Of a stretch of DNA of 64,000 nucleotides, positions 46,830 through 54,792 are shown in pieces. A program made the translations under genes and the position numbers. Numbering within the stretch: position 1 is the first letter of the stretch; each line of letters begins with the position of its first letter. The notes beneath the pieces are model-generated. The model did no database searches. It saw only the letters and a program-made list of their open reading frames with translations, and was not told where the DNA came from. The DNA comes from Flavobacterium ardleyense. GTDB taxonomy: Bacteria; Bacteroidota; Bacteroidia; Flavobacteriales; Flavobacteriaceae. Location: positions 2,418,001 through 2,482,000 of the forward strand of contig NZ_CP137891.1 of NCBI RefSeq assembly GCF_033547075.1. Reading direction: 5' to 3'.

Positions 46830-47120
46830 TCGTAATCTTTAAGTAAAGTACAATGGCATTTTATGGACAAACAACCTATAGTTACGGAAAATCTCAGTGC
46901 TAAAATAAAATGGAAGCTTAGGAAGGAAAGTGTAGCTCAGCGCAGGAAGTTATTCTAGCAATATAGCTTCAACCGAAGGCAAAATCGCCTTCTTGCTATA
47001 TGTCTAATAAACGACAGTCTGCCTCGCTTTACGCTTAGCTGAATTGACTTGAAGTCTTTTGGCGAAGGCCTCCTAAAAAAAATAATATTTGGAAATTGTG
47101 TGTGATAAATCCGAAGAAAA
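46830..47120. other. Intergenic stretch after the decayed gene
   Basis: It holds one short hairpin (GAAGGC at 46975-46980 with GCCTTC at 46987-46992) and imperfect inverted sequences around AGCTCAGCG and CGCTTAGCT. It may be a worn copy of the REP-like family; no gene is supported. Confidence 0.3.
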
Positions 47121-48545
47121 TTACTTCAAATACTCCTCAATATCATTGTTAAAGAGATTGGTAAAAGCGTTCTTGATATTGCCATTTTCGTCAAGAATTA
47201 TGGTGCGATGGATTTTGGTAATTGCCCATTTATATTTCAGATCACTGAAATCTACACATTGCAATTCGGTTACGTCTTTAAACTTCTTTTTTTCTAAAAT
47301 TTGCTGCCATTTTTCGGCATTTTTATCCAGATTTACCCCGATGAAATTGTATTCTGGATACTTCTTCTTTAATTCTAATGCCTTCTTATGAGCCTGGACC
47401 ATGTGAATTTGGGCATCATCGGTCCAAAAGAAAATCACTGTCTTGCGTTTTGGGAAGCTGTTTGACGAAATAATTTGACCATCGGCAGCACGAAGTTTAA
47501 CTTCTGGCAAACTTTGATTGTTTTTAAGCAATTGGATGGCCGAACCTATTTTAGTTATCTCATTTCGCTGACTTTTATCAGTACTAAAACGATGATAAAC
47601 TTCCATAAACCTTTGGTTTTTTGCCATATTCTGATCTTCCAAAAGGTAGGTAAAGGCAATATTGTTGAGAATTGTATTTTTAACTTTTTCGTTTTGAATC
47701 AGCGTATCAGCAATTTTCATTTTATTAATATTGGTCTTTAAAGACAAGTCGGCATCGCTAAAATGATTGTGATAATTGATCACCGCCATATTGTTGAGCA
47801 TATATGAAAGGTACTTTACAAAGGGCGAATAGGCAGAAAGTAGCACATTATTATAATCGATAGTTTTTCGATAACCATAGTAATCCTTAGGCAGTTGCTC
47901 TACAACATCGTTGCCCGTACGCAATTGGTGAATTATAGGATACACTTCTTTTTTTGAATAATAAGGCATGTCGAGAGAAGCATTTGCATAAACATCAAAT
48001 CCATCACTCCATTTAATATAGGCTTTTTTGTCCTGATAATATTGCATATTACTTTGATGAACCTCGGTAATTGCCTTTTCGAATTTGGCGATATTATAAT
48101 CCATTACATTCAACAAATTGTCCCAATCGCGCTGATTGCGAAGATACATTTCCATTAAAAAGTTGTTTTTCTGTTCGCCTCGCCCAGTAAAAACGATCGA
48201 CTCATCAAAATCTTGTGAATTTATTGAGACTAGAATACTATCATTCTTGTCAAAGTAAACATATTGATATTCAGGCTCATGTACAAAACTATACAACCCT
48301 GGTGCGAGCGAATCAAACTTTTTGAAAAATCTATTGTTTTCATTAAGTTTTAAAGTGTCTATAACTTTGGTATCCTTGTATAAAAGTATGTATGGATTTT
48401 GCGGATTTTGAACCTCGCCGCCAAAGTAGGCAGTATAGTCATTTTTCCCGTATTTTTCGCTACAGCAAGAGAAGCAAAAGATAGATAGTAGGCCAAGTAA
48501 TATGAAAAAAGTTTTGGAACTTAGTATGTTATGTAGAGCTGTCAT
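47121..48545 (-). CDS. TlpA-like lipoprotein with a thioredoxin fold lacking the CxxC
   Basis: The 474-residue protein has a lipoprotein signal (FCFSCCSEK, Cys near 27-28) and a long helical middle. Its last 140 residues have the thioredoxin-like fold seen in TlpA/DUF4369-type envelope proteins (VKLRAADGQ, then KTVIFFWTDDAQIHM, then YNFIGVNLD, and HRTIILDENG). Where TlpA has WCxxC the sequence is WTDDAQ, so both redox cysteines are gone. It cannot do disulfide exchange in the normal way and may bind a peptide or partner instead. A TACATTTG box lies just upstream. Confidence 0.78.
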   Translation of the reverse strand: MTALHNILSSKTFFILLGLLSIFCFSCCSEKYGKNDYTAYFGGEVQNPQNPYILLYKDTKVIDTLKLNENNRFFKKFDSLAPGLYSFVHEPEYQYVYFDKNDSILVSINSQDFDESIVFTGRGEQKNNFLMEMYLRNQRDWDNLLNVMDYNIAKFEKAITEVHQSNMQYYQDKKAYIKWSDGFDVYANASLDMPYYSKKEVYPIIHQLRTGNDVVEQLPKDYYGYRKTIDYNNVLLSAYSPFVKYLSYMLNNMAVINYHNHFSDADLSLKTNINKMKIADTLIQNEKVKNTILNNIAFTYLLEDQNMAKNQRFMEVYHRFSTDKSQRNEITKIGSAIQLLKNNQSLPEVKLRAADGQIISSNSFPKRKTVIFFWTDDAQIHMVQAHKKALELKKKYPEYNFIGVNLDKNAEKWQQILEKKKFKDVTELQCVDFSDLKYKWAITKIHRTIILDENGNIKNAFTNLFNNDIEEYLK

Positions 48546-48550
48546 TATGA

Positions 48551-48558
48551 CAAATGTA
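48551..48558 (-). promoter_or_regulatory. -7 box of the TlpA-like gene promoter
   Basis: TACATTTG on the minus strand matches TAnnTTTG, close to the start codon; no standard -33 is seen. Confidence 0.4.
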
Positions 48559-48653
48559 TCTGTACTAGGTAAATTTTGCTGTTAAGGCATCGTTAAATTA
48601 GTTTTTGAATAATCTAAGGAGCAAGGTAGGTTAAAAATGTCGTGGAAATTTTG

Positions 48654-48661
48654 TACTTTTG
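48654..48661 (+). promoter_or_regulatory. -7 box of the ABC-F gene promoter
   Basis: TACTTTTG matches TAnnTTTG, about 28 bases before the ATG. No TTG stands at the expected -33 distance. Confidence 0.45.
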
Positions 48662-48688
48662 TGCGAATTTTTAATAAAAATATTTTAG

Positions 48689-50317
48689 ATGCTATCAGTT
48701 AATAATTTATCGGTACAATTTGGTAAAAGAATTCTTTTTGACGAAGTGAACACATCGTTTGTTCATGGAAACATTTATGGAGTTATTGGTGCCAATGGTG
48801 CTGGAAAATCTACTTTCTTGAAAATTCTCGCTGGAGAAATGGATCCAACTTCTGGACAAGTTCACTTAGAAGCAGGGAAGAGGATGTCTGTCCTAAATCA
48901 GAATCACAATATGTTTGACGATCATACGGTTTTAGAAACTGTGATGATGGGAAATAAAGAACTATTTTCTGTAAAAAAGGAAATGGACGATACTTACTTA
49001 AAAGAAGACTTTAGCGATAAAGATGGAGAAAGAGTAGGAGAGCTTCAAGTAATTTTTGAAGCAATGAATGGTTGGAACGCAGATTCTGACGCAGCTTCCA
49101 TGCTTTCTAATTTAGGAATTACAGAAGACTACCATTATACTAATATGGGCGATCTTGATTCTAAACTTAAAGTACGTGTGCTACTTGCGCAAGCTTTGTT
49201 TGGTAATCCTGATGTTCTAATTATGGATGAGCCTACCAACGATTTGGATTTTGAAACAATCGCATGGTTAGAAGATTTCTTAGCCAATTATGAAAATACG
49301 GTCATTGTTGTTTCGCATGATAGACACTTTCTAGATGCTGTATGTACTCATATTTCTGATATCGATTTTAGTAAAATAAATCATTATTCTGGAAACTATA
49401 CTTTCTGGTATGAATCAAGTCAGCTTGCCGCAAAACAGCGAGCGCAACAGAACAAAAAAGCAGAAGAGAAGAAGCAAGAACTTGAAGAATTTATTCGACG
49501 ATTTTCTGCCAACGTTGCCAAGTCTAAGCAAGCAACATCAAGAAAGAAAATGATCAGCAAATTAAACATTTCTGATATTAAACCTTCAAGTAGAAGATAT
49601 CCAGCGATTATTTTTGATCAGGAACGTGAAGCTGGCGACCAGATTTTAAATGTTAAAGATTTATCTGCTTCTACAGAAGGTGATATTCTTTTCAAGAATG
49701 TGGATTTGAATATGGCAAAAGGCGATAAAATTGTTCTATTTAGTAAAGATTCTCGTGCTACAACAGCATTTTATCAAATTCTGAATAATTATCAAGAAGC
49801 AGACAGTGGAACTGTAGATTGGGGAATTACTACCAATCAAGCTTATTTGCCAGCAGACAATCATGAGTATTTTGAAAATGATCTTACGCTTGTAGATTGG
49901 TTAAGACAGTATGCAAAAACCGAAGAAGAGCGTGACGAGGTTTTCATTAGAGGGTTTTTGGGGAAAATGATATTCTCTGGTGAAGAGGCACTTAAAACTT
50001 CAAGAGTTCTTTCTGGTGGAGAAAAAGTTCGTTGTATGCTTTCGCGAATGATGATGGAGCGCGCTAATGTATTGATGCTCGACGAACCTACAAATCACTT
50101 AGACCTTGAATCGATTACAGCTTTTAACAACTCACTTAAAAACTTTAAAGGTTCGGTGATTTTTACTACTCATGATCATGAGTTTGCACAAACAGTTGGT
50201 AACAGAGTTGTGGAGCTTACGCCAAATGGTGTTATTGACAGATATATGACATTTGACGAATATCTCGACGATGAAAAAGTTCAGGAGTTGCGTATTAAAA
50301 TGTACAAAACAAACTAA
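48689..50317 (+). CDS. ABC-F family ATPase, YbiT type
   Basis: ABC-F proteins bind the ribosome and adjust translation; they have no membrane part. The 542-residue protein is collinear with Escherichia coli YbiT. The first ATPase unit is complete: Walker A GANGAGKST at residues 34-42 and Walker B VLIMDEPTNDLD. The linker carries the RFSANVAKSKQATSRKKM segment. The second unit keeps LSGGEK and MLDEPTNHLDLES but its Walker A is replaced by LFSKDSRATTAF near residue 355, so nucleotide binding there is altered. It is transcribed alone with a terminator. Confidence 0.92.
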   Translation: MLSVNNLSVQFGKRILFDEVNTSFVHGNIYGVIGANGAGKSTFLKILAGEMDPTSGQVHLEAGKRMSVLNQNHNMFDDHTVLETVMMGNKELFSVKKEMDDTYLKEDFSDKDGERVGELQVIFEAMNGWNADSDAASMLSNLGITEDYHYTNMGDLDSKLKVRVLLAQALFGNPDVLIMDEPTNDLDFETIAWLEDFLANYENTVIVVSHDRHFLDAVCTHISDIDFSKINHYSGNYTFWYESSQLAAKQRAQQNKKAEEKKQELEEFIRRFSANVAKSKQATSRKKMISKLNISDIKPSSRRYPAIIFDQEREAGDQILNVKDLSASTEGDILFKNVDLNMAKGDKIVLFSKDSRATTAFYQILNNYQEADSGTVDWGITTNQAYLPADNHEYFENDLTLVDWLRQYAKTEEERDEVFIRGFLGKMIFSGEEALKTSRVLSGGEKVRCMLSRMMMERANVLMLDEPTNHLDLESITAFNNSLKNFKGSVIFTTHDHEFAQTVGNRVVELTPNGVIDRYMTFDEYLDDEKVQELRIKMYKTN

Positions 50318-50321
50318 TAAA

Positions 50322-50349
50322 AAAAACCACATTTCTCAATGTGGTTTTT
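50322..50349 (+). terminator. Terminator of the ABC-F gene
   Basis: AAAAACCACATT and its complement with loop TCTC, followed by T-rich sequence, just after the stop. Confidence 0.9.
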
Positions 50350-50466
50350 CTTTTAATAAGTAATCGGGTTTAGATTAATTATAGAATTAAATGATGATTT
50401 GGTTAGAATCGGCTTTGATTGGTAAAATCTTTTTTGATTGGTGTTTTTAAATTATATAATTTTTTT

Positions 50467-50634
50467 CTACTTTCTAAATTTATTAATTAGCCAAATTACT
50501 AATACAACTACAGCAATTACTAAGAAAATTCCAACACCCATGCCTGCTTGAAAAATATCTCCAATTACTTCACAGCTGCTTACTGTAAATAAAACTACCA
50601 TTAGTAGTAGTGCTCTGTTTAAATAAGTTTTCAT
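50467..50634 (-). CDS. Small lipoprotein with one membrane segment
   Basis: This 55-residue gene was found by reading the minus strand: MKTYLNRALLLMVVLFTVSS then C, a lipobox, followed by EVIGDIFQAGMGVG and a hydrophobic helix ending INKFRK. Tiny lipoproteins of this layout (SCxVIGDIF-) are common in Bacteroidota and are sometimes wrongly named phosphatidate cytidylyltransferase. Function is unknown. It lies alone between the ABC-F gene and pyrR. Confidence 0.7.
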   Translation of the reverse strand: MKTYLNRALLLMVVLFTVSSCEVIGDIFQAGMGVGIFLVIAVVVLVIWLINKFRK

Positions 50635-50841
50635 AATGATAAGTTTTATTATTATTGGTTTATGTTTTTTTGTCTGATGTAAAATTGCATAATTTTAACA
50701 TGAATCGCTTTACATCATTTGTCAGAATACTTATATAATTTTAAATAGTACGTTTTTTCGGACTATCGGATATAATAATGCCTGCAAACTTTACGGAAGA
50801 ATTAAAAATTGCTATTTTTACATTCTCAACAAGCACTTATT

Positions 50842-51393
50842 ATGACTCATAAAGTCCTGCTAAATTCCAAAGCAATCCATATTATCCTGCATCGCTTGGC
50901 GTGCGAATTAATTGAAAATCATTTAGATTTCAGCCAAACCATATTAATTGGTATTCAGCCTCGAGGTGCCTTTCTTGCTGATCGGCTGAAGTACATTCTT
51001 GAAAATGAATATGATATTCCGAAAATCCAGTTGGGTTATTTGGATATTACTTTTTTTAGAGATGATTTTCGACGAACTGATAAGCCTCTTGAAGCAAATG
51101 TTACCGAACTTAATTTTGAATTAGAAAATAAAAAAGTAGTCTTTATTGACGATGTTTTGTACACTGGCCGAAGTATAAGGTCGGCATTGACTGCCATTCA
51201 ATCTTTTGGCAGACCTTCAGAAATTGAGCTATTAGTATTAATTGATAGACGTTTTAGTAGGCATTTACCCATACAGCCAGATTATAGGGGCAGGCAGGTC
51301 GATGCATTTAATGATGAGAAAGTCAAAGTGATTTGGGCCGATACACAAGAGCAGCAAGACAGTGTATTGCTAGTAAATAATAAGAATAATTAG
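50842..51393 (+). CDS. pyrR: PyrR-like phosphoribosyltransferase
   Basis: The 183-residue protein has the PRPP site VVFIDDVLYTGRSIRSAL and the PyrR-type ends (LGYLDITFFRDDFRR, VDAFNDEKVKVIWAD). PyrR in Gram-positives is an RNA-binding attenuator of pyr genes and also a uracil phosphoribosyltransferase. pyrB follows after 3 bases, which supports a pyrimidine role. No anti-terminator structure is visible upstream, so RNA control is not shown. The ATG at 50842 (MTHKVLLNSK) fits the family better than an earlier one at 50809. Confidence 0.9.
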   Translation: MTHKVLLNSKAIHIILHRLACELIENHLDFSQTILIGIQPRGAFLADRLKYILENEYDIPKIQLGYLDITFFRDDFRRTDKPLEANVTELNFELENKKVVFIDDVLYTGRSIRSALTAIQSFGRPSEIELLVLIDRRFSRHLPIQPDYRGRQVDAFNDEKVKVIWADTQEQQDSVLLVNNKNN

Positions 51394-51396
51394 AAA

Positions 51397-52326
51397 ATGA
51401 GCGAACTAACCGTAAATCATTTATTAGGAATAAAATATATTACCAAAGATGATATCAATCTGATCTTTGAAACTGCTGATCATTTTAAGGAAGTTATCAA
51501 CAGACCAATTAAAAAAGTACCCTCGTTACGAGACATTACAATTGCGAATATATTTTTTGAAAATAGTACTCGTACCAAGCTGTCATTTGAACTAGCTCAA
51601 AAACGACTTTCGGCTGATGTTATTAGTTTTTCGGCTGCACAATCGTCGGTAAAAAAGGGAGAAACTTTAATAGATACGGTCAATAATATTCTTTCGATGA
51701 AAGTAGATATGGTTGTAATGAGGCATTCAGCGCCTGGTGCTGCTGTGTTTTTATCACAAAACGTCAAGGCAAGCATTGTCAATGCTGGTGATGGCGCACA
51801 TGAGCATCCTACACAAGCGTTGCTAGATGCATTTACAATTCGAGAAAATCTTGGCGAAGTGGCAGGTAAAAAAGTAGTAATTGTAGGTGATGTGCTCCAT
51901 TCCAGAGTTGCCCTATCTAATATATTTGCATTGCAGAAGTTAGGAGCAGAGGTCAAGGTTTGTGGACCAAAGACATTGATTCCTAAATATATTGAAAGTC
52001 TCGGCGTAACGGTTGAGCCTAATTTGCGCAAAGCATTAGAATGGTGCGATGTTGCCAATATGCTACGTGTTCAGAACGAACGTATGGACGTAAATTATTT
52101 TCCATCTACCAGAGAATATGCACAGCAATACGGAGTTGATAAAGCATTATTAGATTCGTTAAATAAGAAAATTATTGTAATGCATCCAGGACCAATTAAT
52201 CGTGGTGTGGAAATTACAAGTGATGTTGCCGATTCACAACAGTCGGTAATTTTAAATCAGGTTGAGAATGGTGTTGCAGTCAGAATGGCGGTTATATATC
52301 TTCTTGCCTCAAAAATTAAACAATAA
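51397..52326 (+). CDS. pyrB: Aspartate carbamoyltransferase catalytic subunit
   Basis: PyrB joins carbamoyl phosphate and aspartate in pyrimidine synthesis. The 309-residue protein has the carbamoyl-phosphate loop FFENSTRTKLSFE, the HPTQALLDAFTI segment and MHPGPINRGVEI. It starts 3 bases after pyrR, and its stop overlaps the next start (TAATG). No regulatory PyrI is encoded here. Length and motifs are normal. Confidence 0.96.
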   Translation: MSELTVNHLLGIKYITKDDINLIFETADHFKEVINRPIKKVPSLRDITIANIFFENSTRTKLSFELAQKRLSADVISFSAAQSSVKKGETLIDTVNNILSMKVDMVVMRHSAPGAAVFLSQNVKASIVNAGDGAHEHPTQALLDAFTIRENLGEVAGKKVVIVGDVLHSRVALSNIFALQKLGAEVKVCGPKTLIPKYIESLGVTVEPNLRKALEWCDVANMLRVQNERMDVNYFPSTREYAQQYGVDKALLDSLNKKIIVMHPGPINRGVEITSDVADSQQSVILNQVENGVAVRMAVIYLLASKIKQ

Positions 52327-52658
52327 TGACCACAGAAATAACAGATAATATAACTTTTGCAACAACCGATAAAGAAAATATGGAGCAATCGGTGAGTAGT
52401 ATTTTGGCTTTCGCCGAAAGAGGAATCACTACACATTTGATTCTTAATTTACTCTCGGTTGATGATATAAATATTAAAAATCTCAAAAATTTGAAGCCAT
52501 TAGCAAAAATGTACAAAAAAGCTAATAAATCTCTTGTCATTGTTTGCCAAGATATTGACTTTACCGAAGTTCCTGAATTTATTAATGTAGTTCCTACGAT
52601 AATTGAAGCAAATGATATTATAGCAATGGAAGATATTGAGCGTGATCTAGGATTCTAA
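52326..52658 (+). CDS. Small STAS-like protein between pyrB and rnz
   Basis: The 110-residue cytoplasmic protein has alternating strands and helices of the SpoIIAA/STAS kind (HLILNLLSVDDINIKNL, then SLVIVCQDIDF, then IVPTIIEAND-like). It ends in IEDIERDLGF-like residues. It is translationally coupled to pyrB and lies 28 bases before rnz. Homologues are sometimes labelled ribonuclease Z because of this position, but no metal ligands are present. Role unknown. Confidence 0.7.
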   Translation: MTTEITDNITFATTDKENMEQSVSSILAFAERGITTHLILNLLSVDDINIKNLKNLKPLAKMYKKANKSLVIVCQDIDFTEVPEFINVVPTIIEANDIIAMEDIERDLGF

Positions 52659-52686
52659 AGTACTTATTATGATATAAATTCACTTT

Positions 52687-53592
52687 ATGAAGTTGACAAT
52701 TTTGGGCTGCTATGCAGCAACACCGCGCACTTTTACAAACCCTACATCTCAGGTTTTAGATATTGCTAATCATCTCTTTCTAATAGACTGCGCCGAAGGT
52801 ACACAGGTGCAGCTTAGAAAAAATAAAATTAAATTTTCTAGAATCAACCATATATTCATTTCTCATCTTCATGGCGACCATGTTTATGGTCTTATCGGTC
52901 TTATTTCGAGCTTTATGCTTTTAAAACGTCAGAATGACCTTAATATCTATGGCCCTAAGGGAATTAAAGAAATGATTACCATTCAATTAAGATTATCTGG
53001 ATCGTGGACATCTTACGGTTTATTCTTCCACGAATTAGAATCTACACAAAGTCAAATTGTCTACGAAGATGATAAGGTACTTGTAAGTACAATTCCGCTT
53101 CAACACCGTATTTATACCAATGGATACCGCTTTAGCGAAAAGCTAGGACTTCGCAAACTCAACATTGACGCCGCTCAAAATTATGAAGTAGATCCTCTCT
53201 ATTATAGAAATATTACACTTGGCAAAGACGTACTTTTGGATAATGGAACAGTAATTTCTAACAGATATTTGACTTTTGAAGCAACTCCTCCAAAGCATTA
53301 TGCCTTTTGCTCAGACACTCTCTATACAGAAACGATCATTCCGCTGATTGAAGGAGTTGATGCTTTGTACCACGAGTCTACATTTCTAAATTCTGAAGAG
53401 AGATTAGCTGAAATTACAATGCACAGCACCGCACAACAAGCTGGAAAAATTGCAAAATTAGCAAATGTAAAAAAGTTAATCTTAGGGCATTATTCTACAC
53501 GGTACGAGTCAATAACTCCATTTCTAGAACAGGCAAAACTAGAATTCGAAAATGTTGAACTTGCCGATGACGGTAAGAGTTTTGAATTTTAA
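52687..53592 (+). CDS. rnz: Ribonuclease Z
   Basis: RNase Z cuts the 3' trailer of tRNA precursors. The 301-residue metallo-beta-lactamase-fold protein has the SHLHGDHVYGLIGL metal motif, ligands continuing at FCSDTLY and the GHYSTRY motif near the end. The N-terminal LTILGCYAATP is conserved. It lies in the pyrR-pyrB-STAS-rnz series. Confidence 0.95.
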   Translation: MKLTILGCYAATPRTFTNPTSQVLDIANHLFLIDCAEGTQVQLRKNKIKFSRINHIFISHLHGDHVYGLIGLISSFMLLKRQNDLNIYGPKGIKEMITIQLRLSGSWTSYGLFFHELESTQSQIVYEDDKVLVSTIPLQHRIYTNGYRFSEKLGLRKLNIDAAQNYEVDPLYYRNITLGKDVLLDNGTVISNRYLTFEATPPKHYAFCSDTLYTETIIPLIEGVDALYHESTFLNSEERLAEITMHSTAQQAGKIAKLANVKKLILGHYSTRYESITPFLEQAKLEFENVELADDGKSFEF

Positions 53593-53645
53593 TAATTACT
53601 AATAGATGATATATTTATGTTGTTTTACTTAAATTAAAAGTTACC

Positions 53646-54281
53646 ATGAAAGATCTAAATGATTACCGTAAATCGTACACCAAAGGAGATTTAAACGAAA
53701 AAGATTTAAGTACAAATCCATTTAAATTGTTTGAAAAATGGTTTTTAGAAACAGAGTCTCAAATAGGAAATCTTGAGGTTAATGCAATGACTATTGCCAC
53801 TATTGGAAAAGATGGATTTCCAAAATCTAGAGTTGTATTATTGAAAAGTTACTCGGAAGATGGATTTATTTTTTTTACAAATTATAAATCAGACAAAGGT
53901 CGCGCAATCGCAAATAATCCACACGTTTGTTTATCCTTTTTTTGGGGATCTACCGAGAGGCAGGTAATCATAAAGGGGATTGCCGAGAAAATTAGCCAAG
54001 AAGAGTCTACCTCCTATTTTTTGTCAAGACCGAGAGGGAGTCAGATTGGTGCAATTGCATCCCATCAAAGTGAGAAAATTAGTTCGAGAGCGGTTTTAGA
54101 TGATGCTGTGGCTGAGGTAGAGCAATCAGAAACACCTTTGAGTAGACCAGAAGTTTGGGGAGGATATATTGTAAGACCGGTATCAATTGAGTTTTGGCAA
54201 GGCAGAGAAAACAGACTGCACGACAGATTTTTGTTCGAAAAGAATGATAATACTTGGGTTCATTCTAGGTTAGCTCCATAA
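53646..54281 (+). CDS. pdxH: Pyridoxamine 5'-phosphate oxidase
   Basis: PdxH makes pyridoxal 5'-phosphate using FMN and oxygen. The 211-residue protein has SRVVLLKSYSEDGFIFFTNY, SRPRGSQIGAIASHQS and the C-terminal EFWQGRENRLHDR motif, which hold FMN and substrate contacts. A short gap of 53 bases follows rnz. A terminator is 135 bases downstream. Confidence 0.95.
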   Translation: MKDLNDYRKSYTKGDLNEKDLSTNPFKLFEKWFLETESQIGNLEVNAMTIATIGKDGFPKSRVVLLKSYSEDGFIFFTNYKSDKGRAIANNPHVCLSFFWGSTERQVIIKGIAEKISQEESTSYFLSRPRGSQIGAIASHQSEKISSRAVLDDAVAEVEQSETPLSRPEVWGGYIVRPVSIEFWQGRENRLHDRFLFEKNDNTWVHSRLAP

Positions 54282-54792
54282 TTTAGTTTGCCCGACTAAC
54301 TTTTAAAATCAACTTAAGAAAAAAGTGCATTTAGTCGATTAAATTTGCATTTAAACCGATTTTGTAGTAGTATTGCTCTATATTTAATGAAGTATTTAGT
54401 TATTCTTTTTTTTTATAAACCACCATTCCACAATGGTGGTTTTTTCTTATCCCAAAACAACATTTTTCTACAGGCGCTGTGTAATAAATTCATTAAACAA
54501 GTTTCAGCATATCTATCTGCTTGAAATTTAATAAGTTATATTTAAAATCATTCTTCTGCTGTTAGGCGTAGTTTTATCAGTCTTTAAAAATTAATAACTA
54601 AGGTGAAAATATGCGTTGCAAGACCCGCTATTTTAATGCAAACAAATTGTTAAATTATAGCAAACTAGTGTATTATACACTCGCTGTGAAGTGTCCATTT
54701 CAATATAATTTCATAAGTTTAAGCACTAATTAGACTAGAGAGATTTAACACCAGAATTTTTTAAATTTTCTCATAAGAAATAGCATTCCTAT
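54282..54792. other. Intergenic region between pdxH and ppk1
   Basis: The 511-base space holds one clear terminator (54417-54442) and then about 350 AT-rich bases with no recognised promoter, RNA or repeat. Confidence 0.45.
54417..54442 (+). terminator. pdxH terminator
   Basis: AAACCACCATT and its complement with loop CCAC, then six T. Confidence 0.88.
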
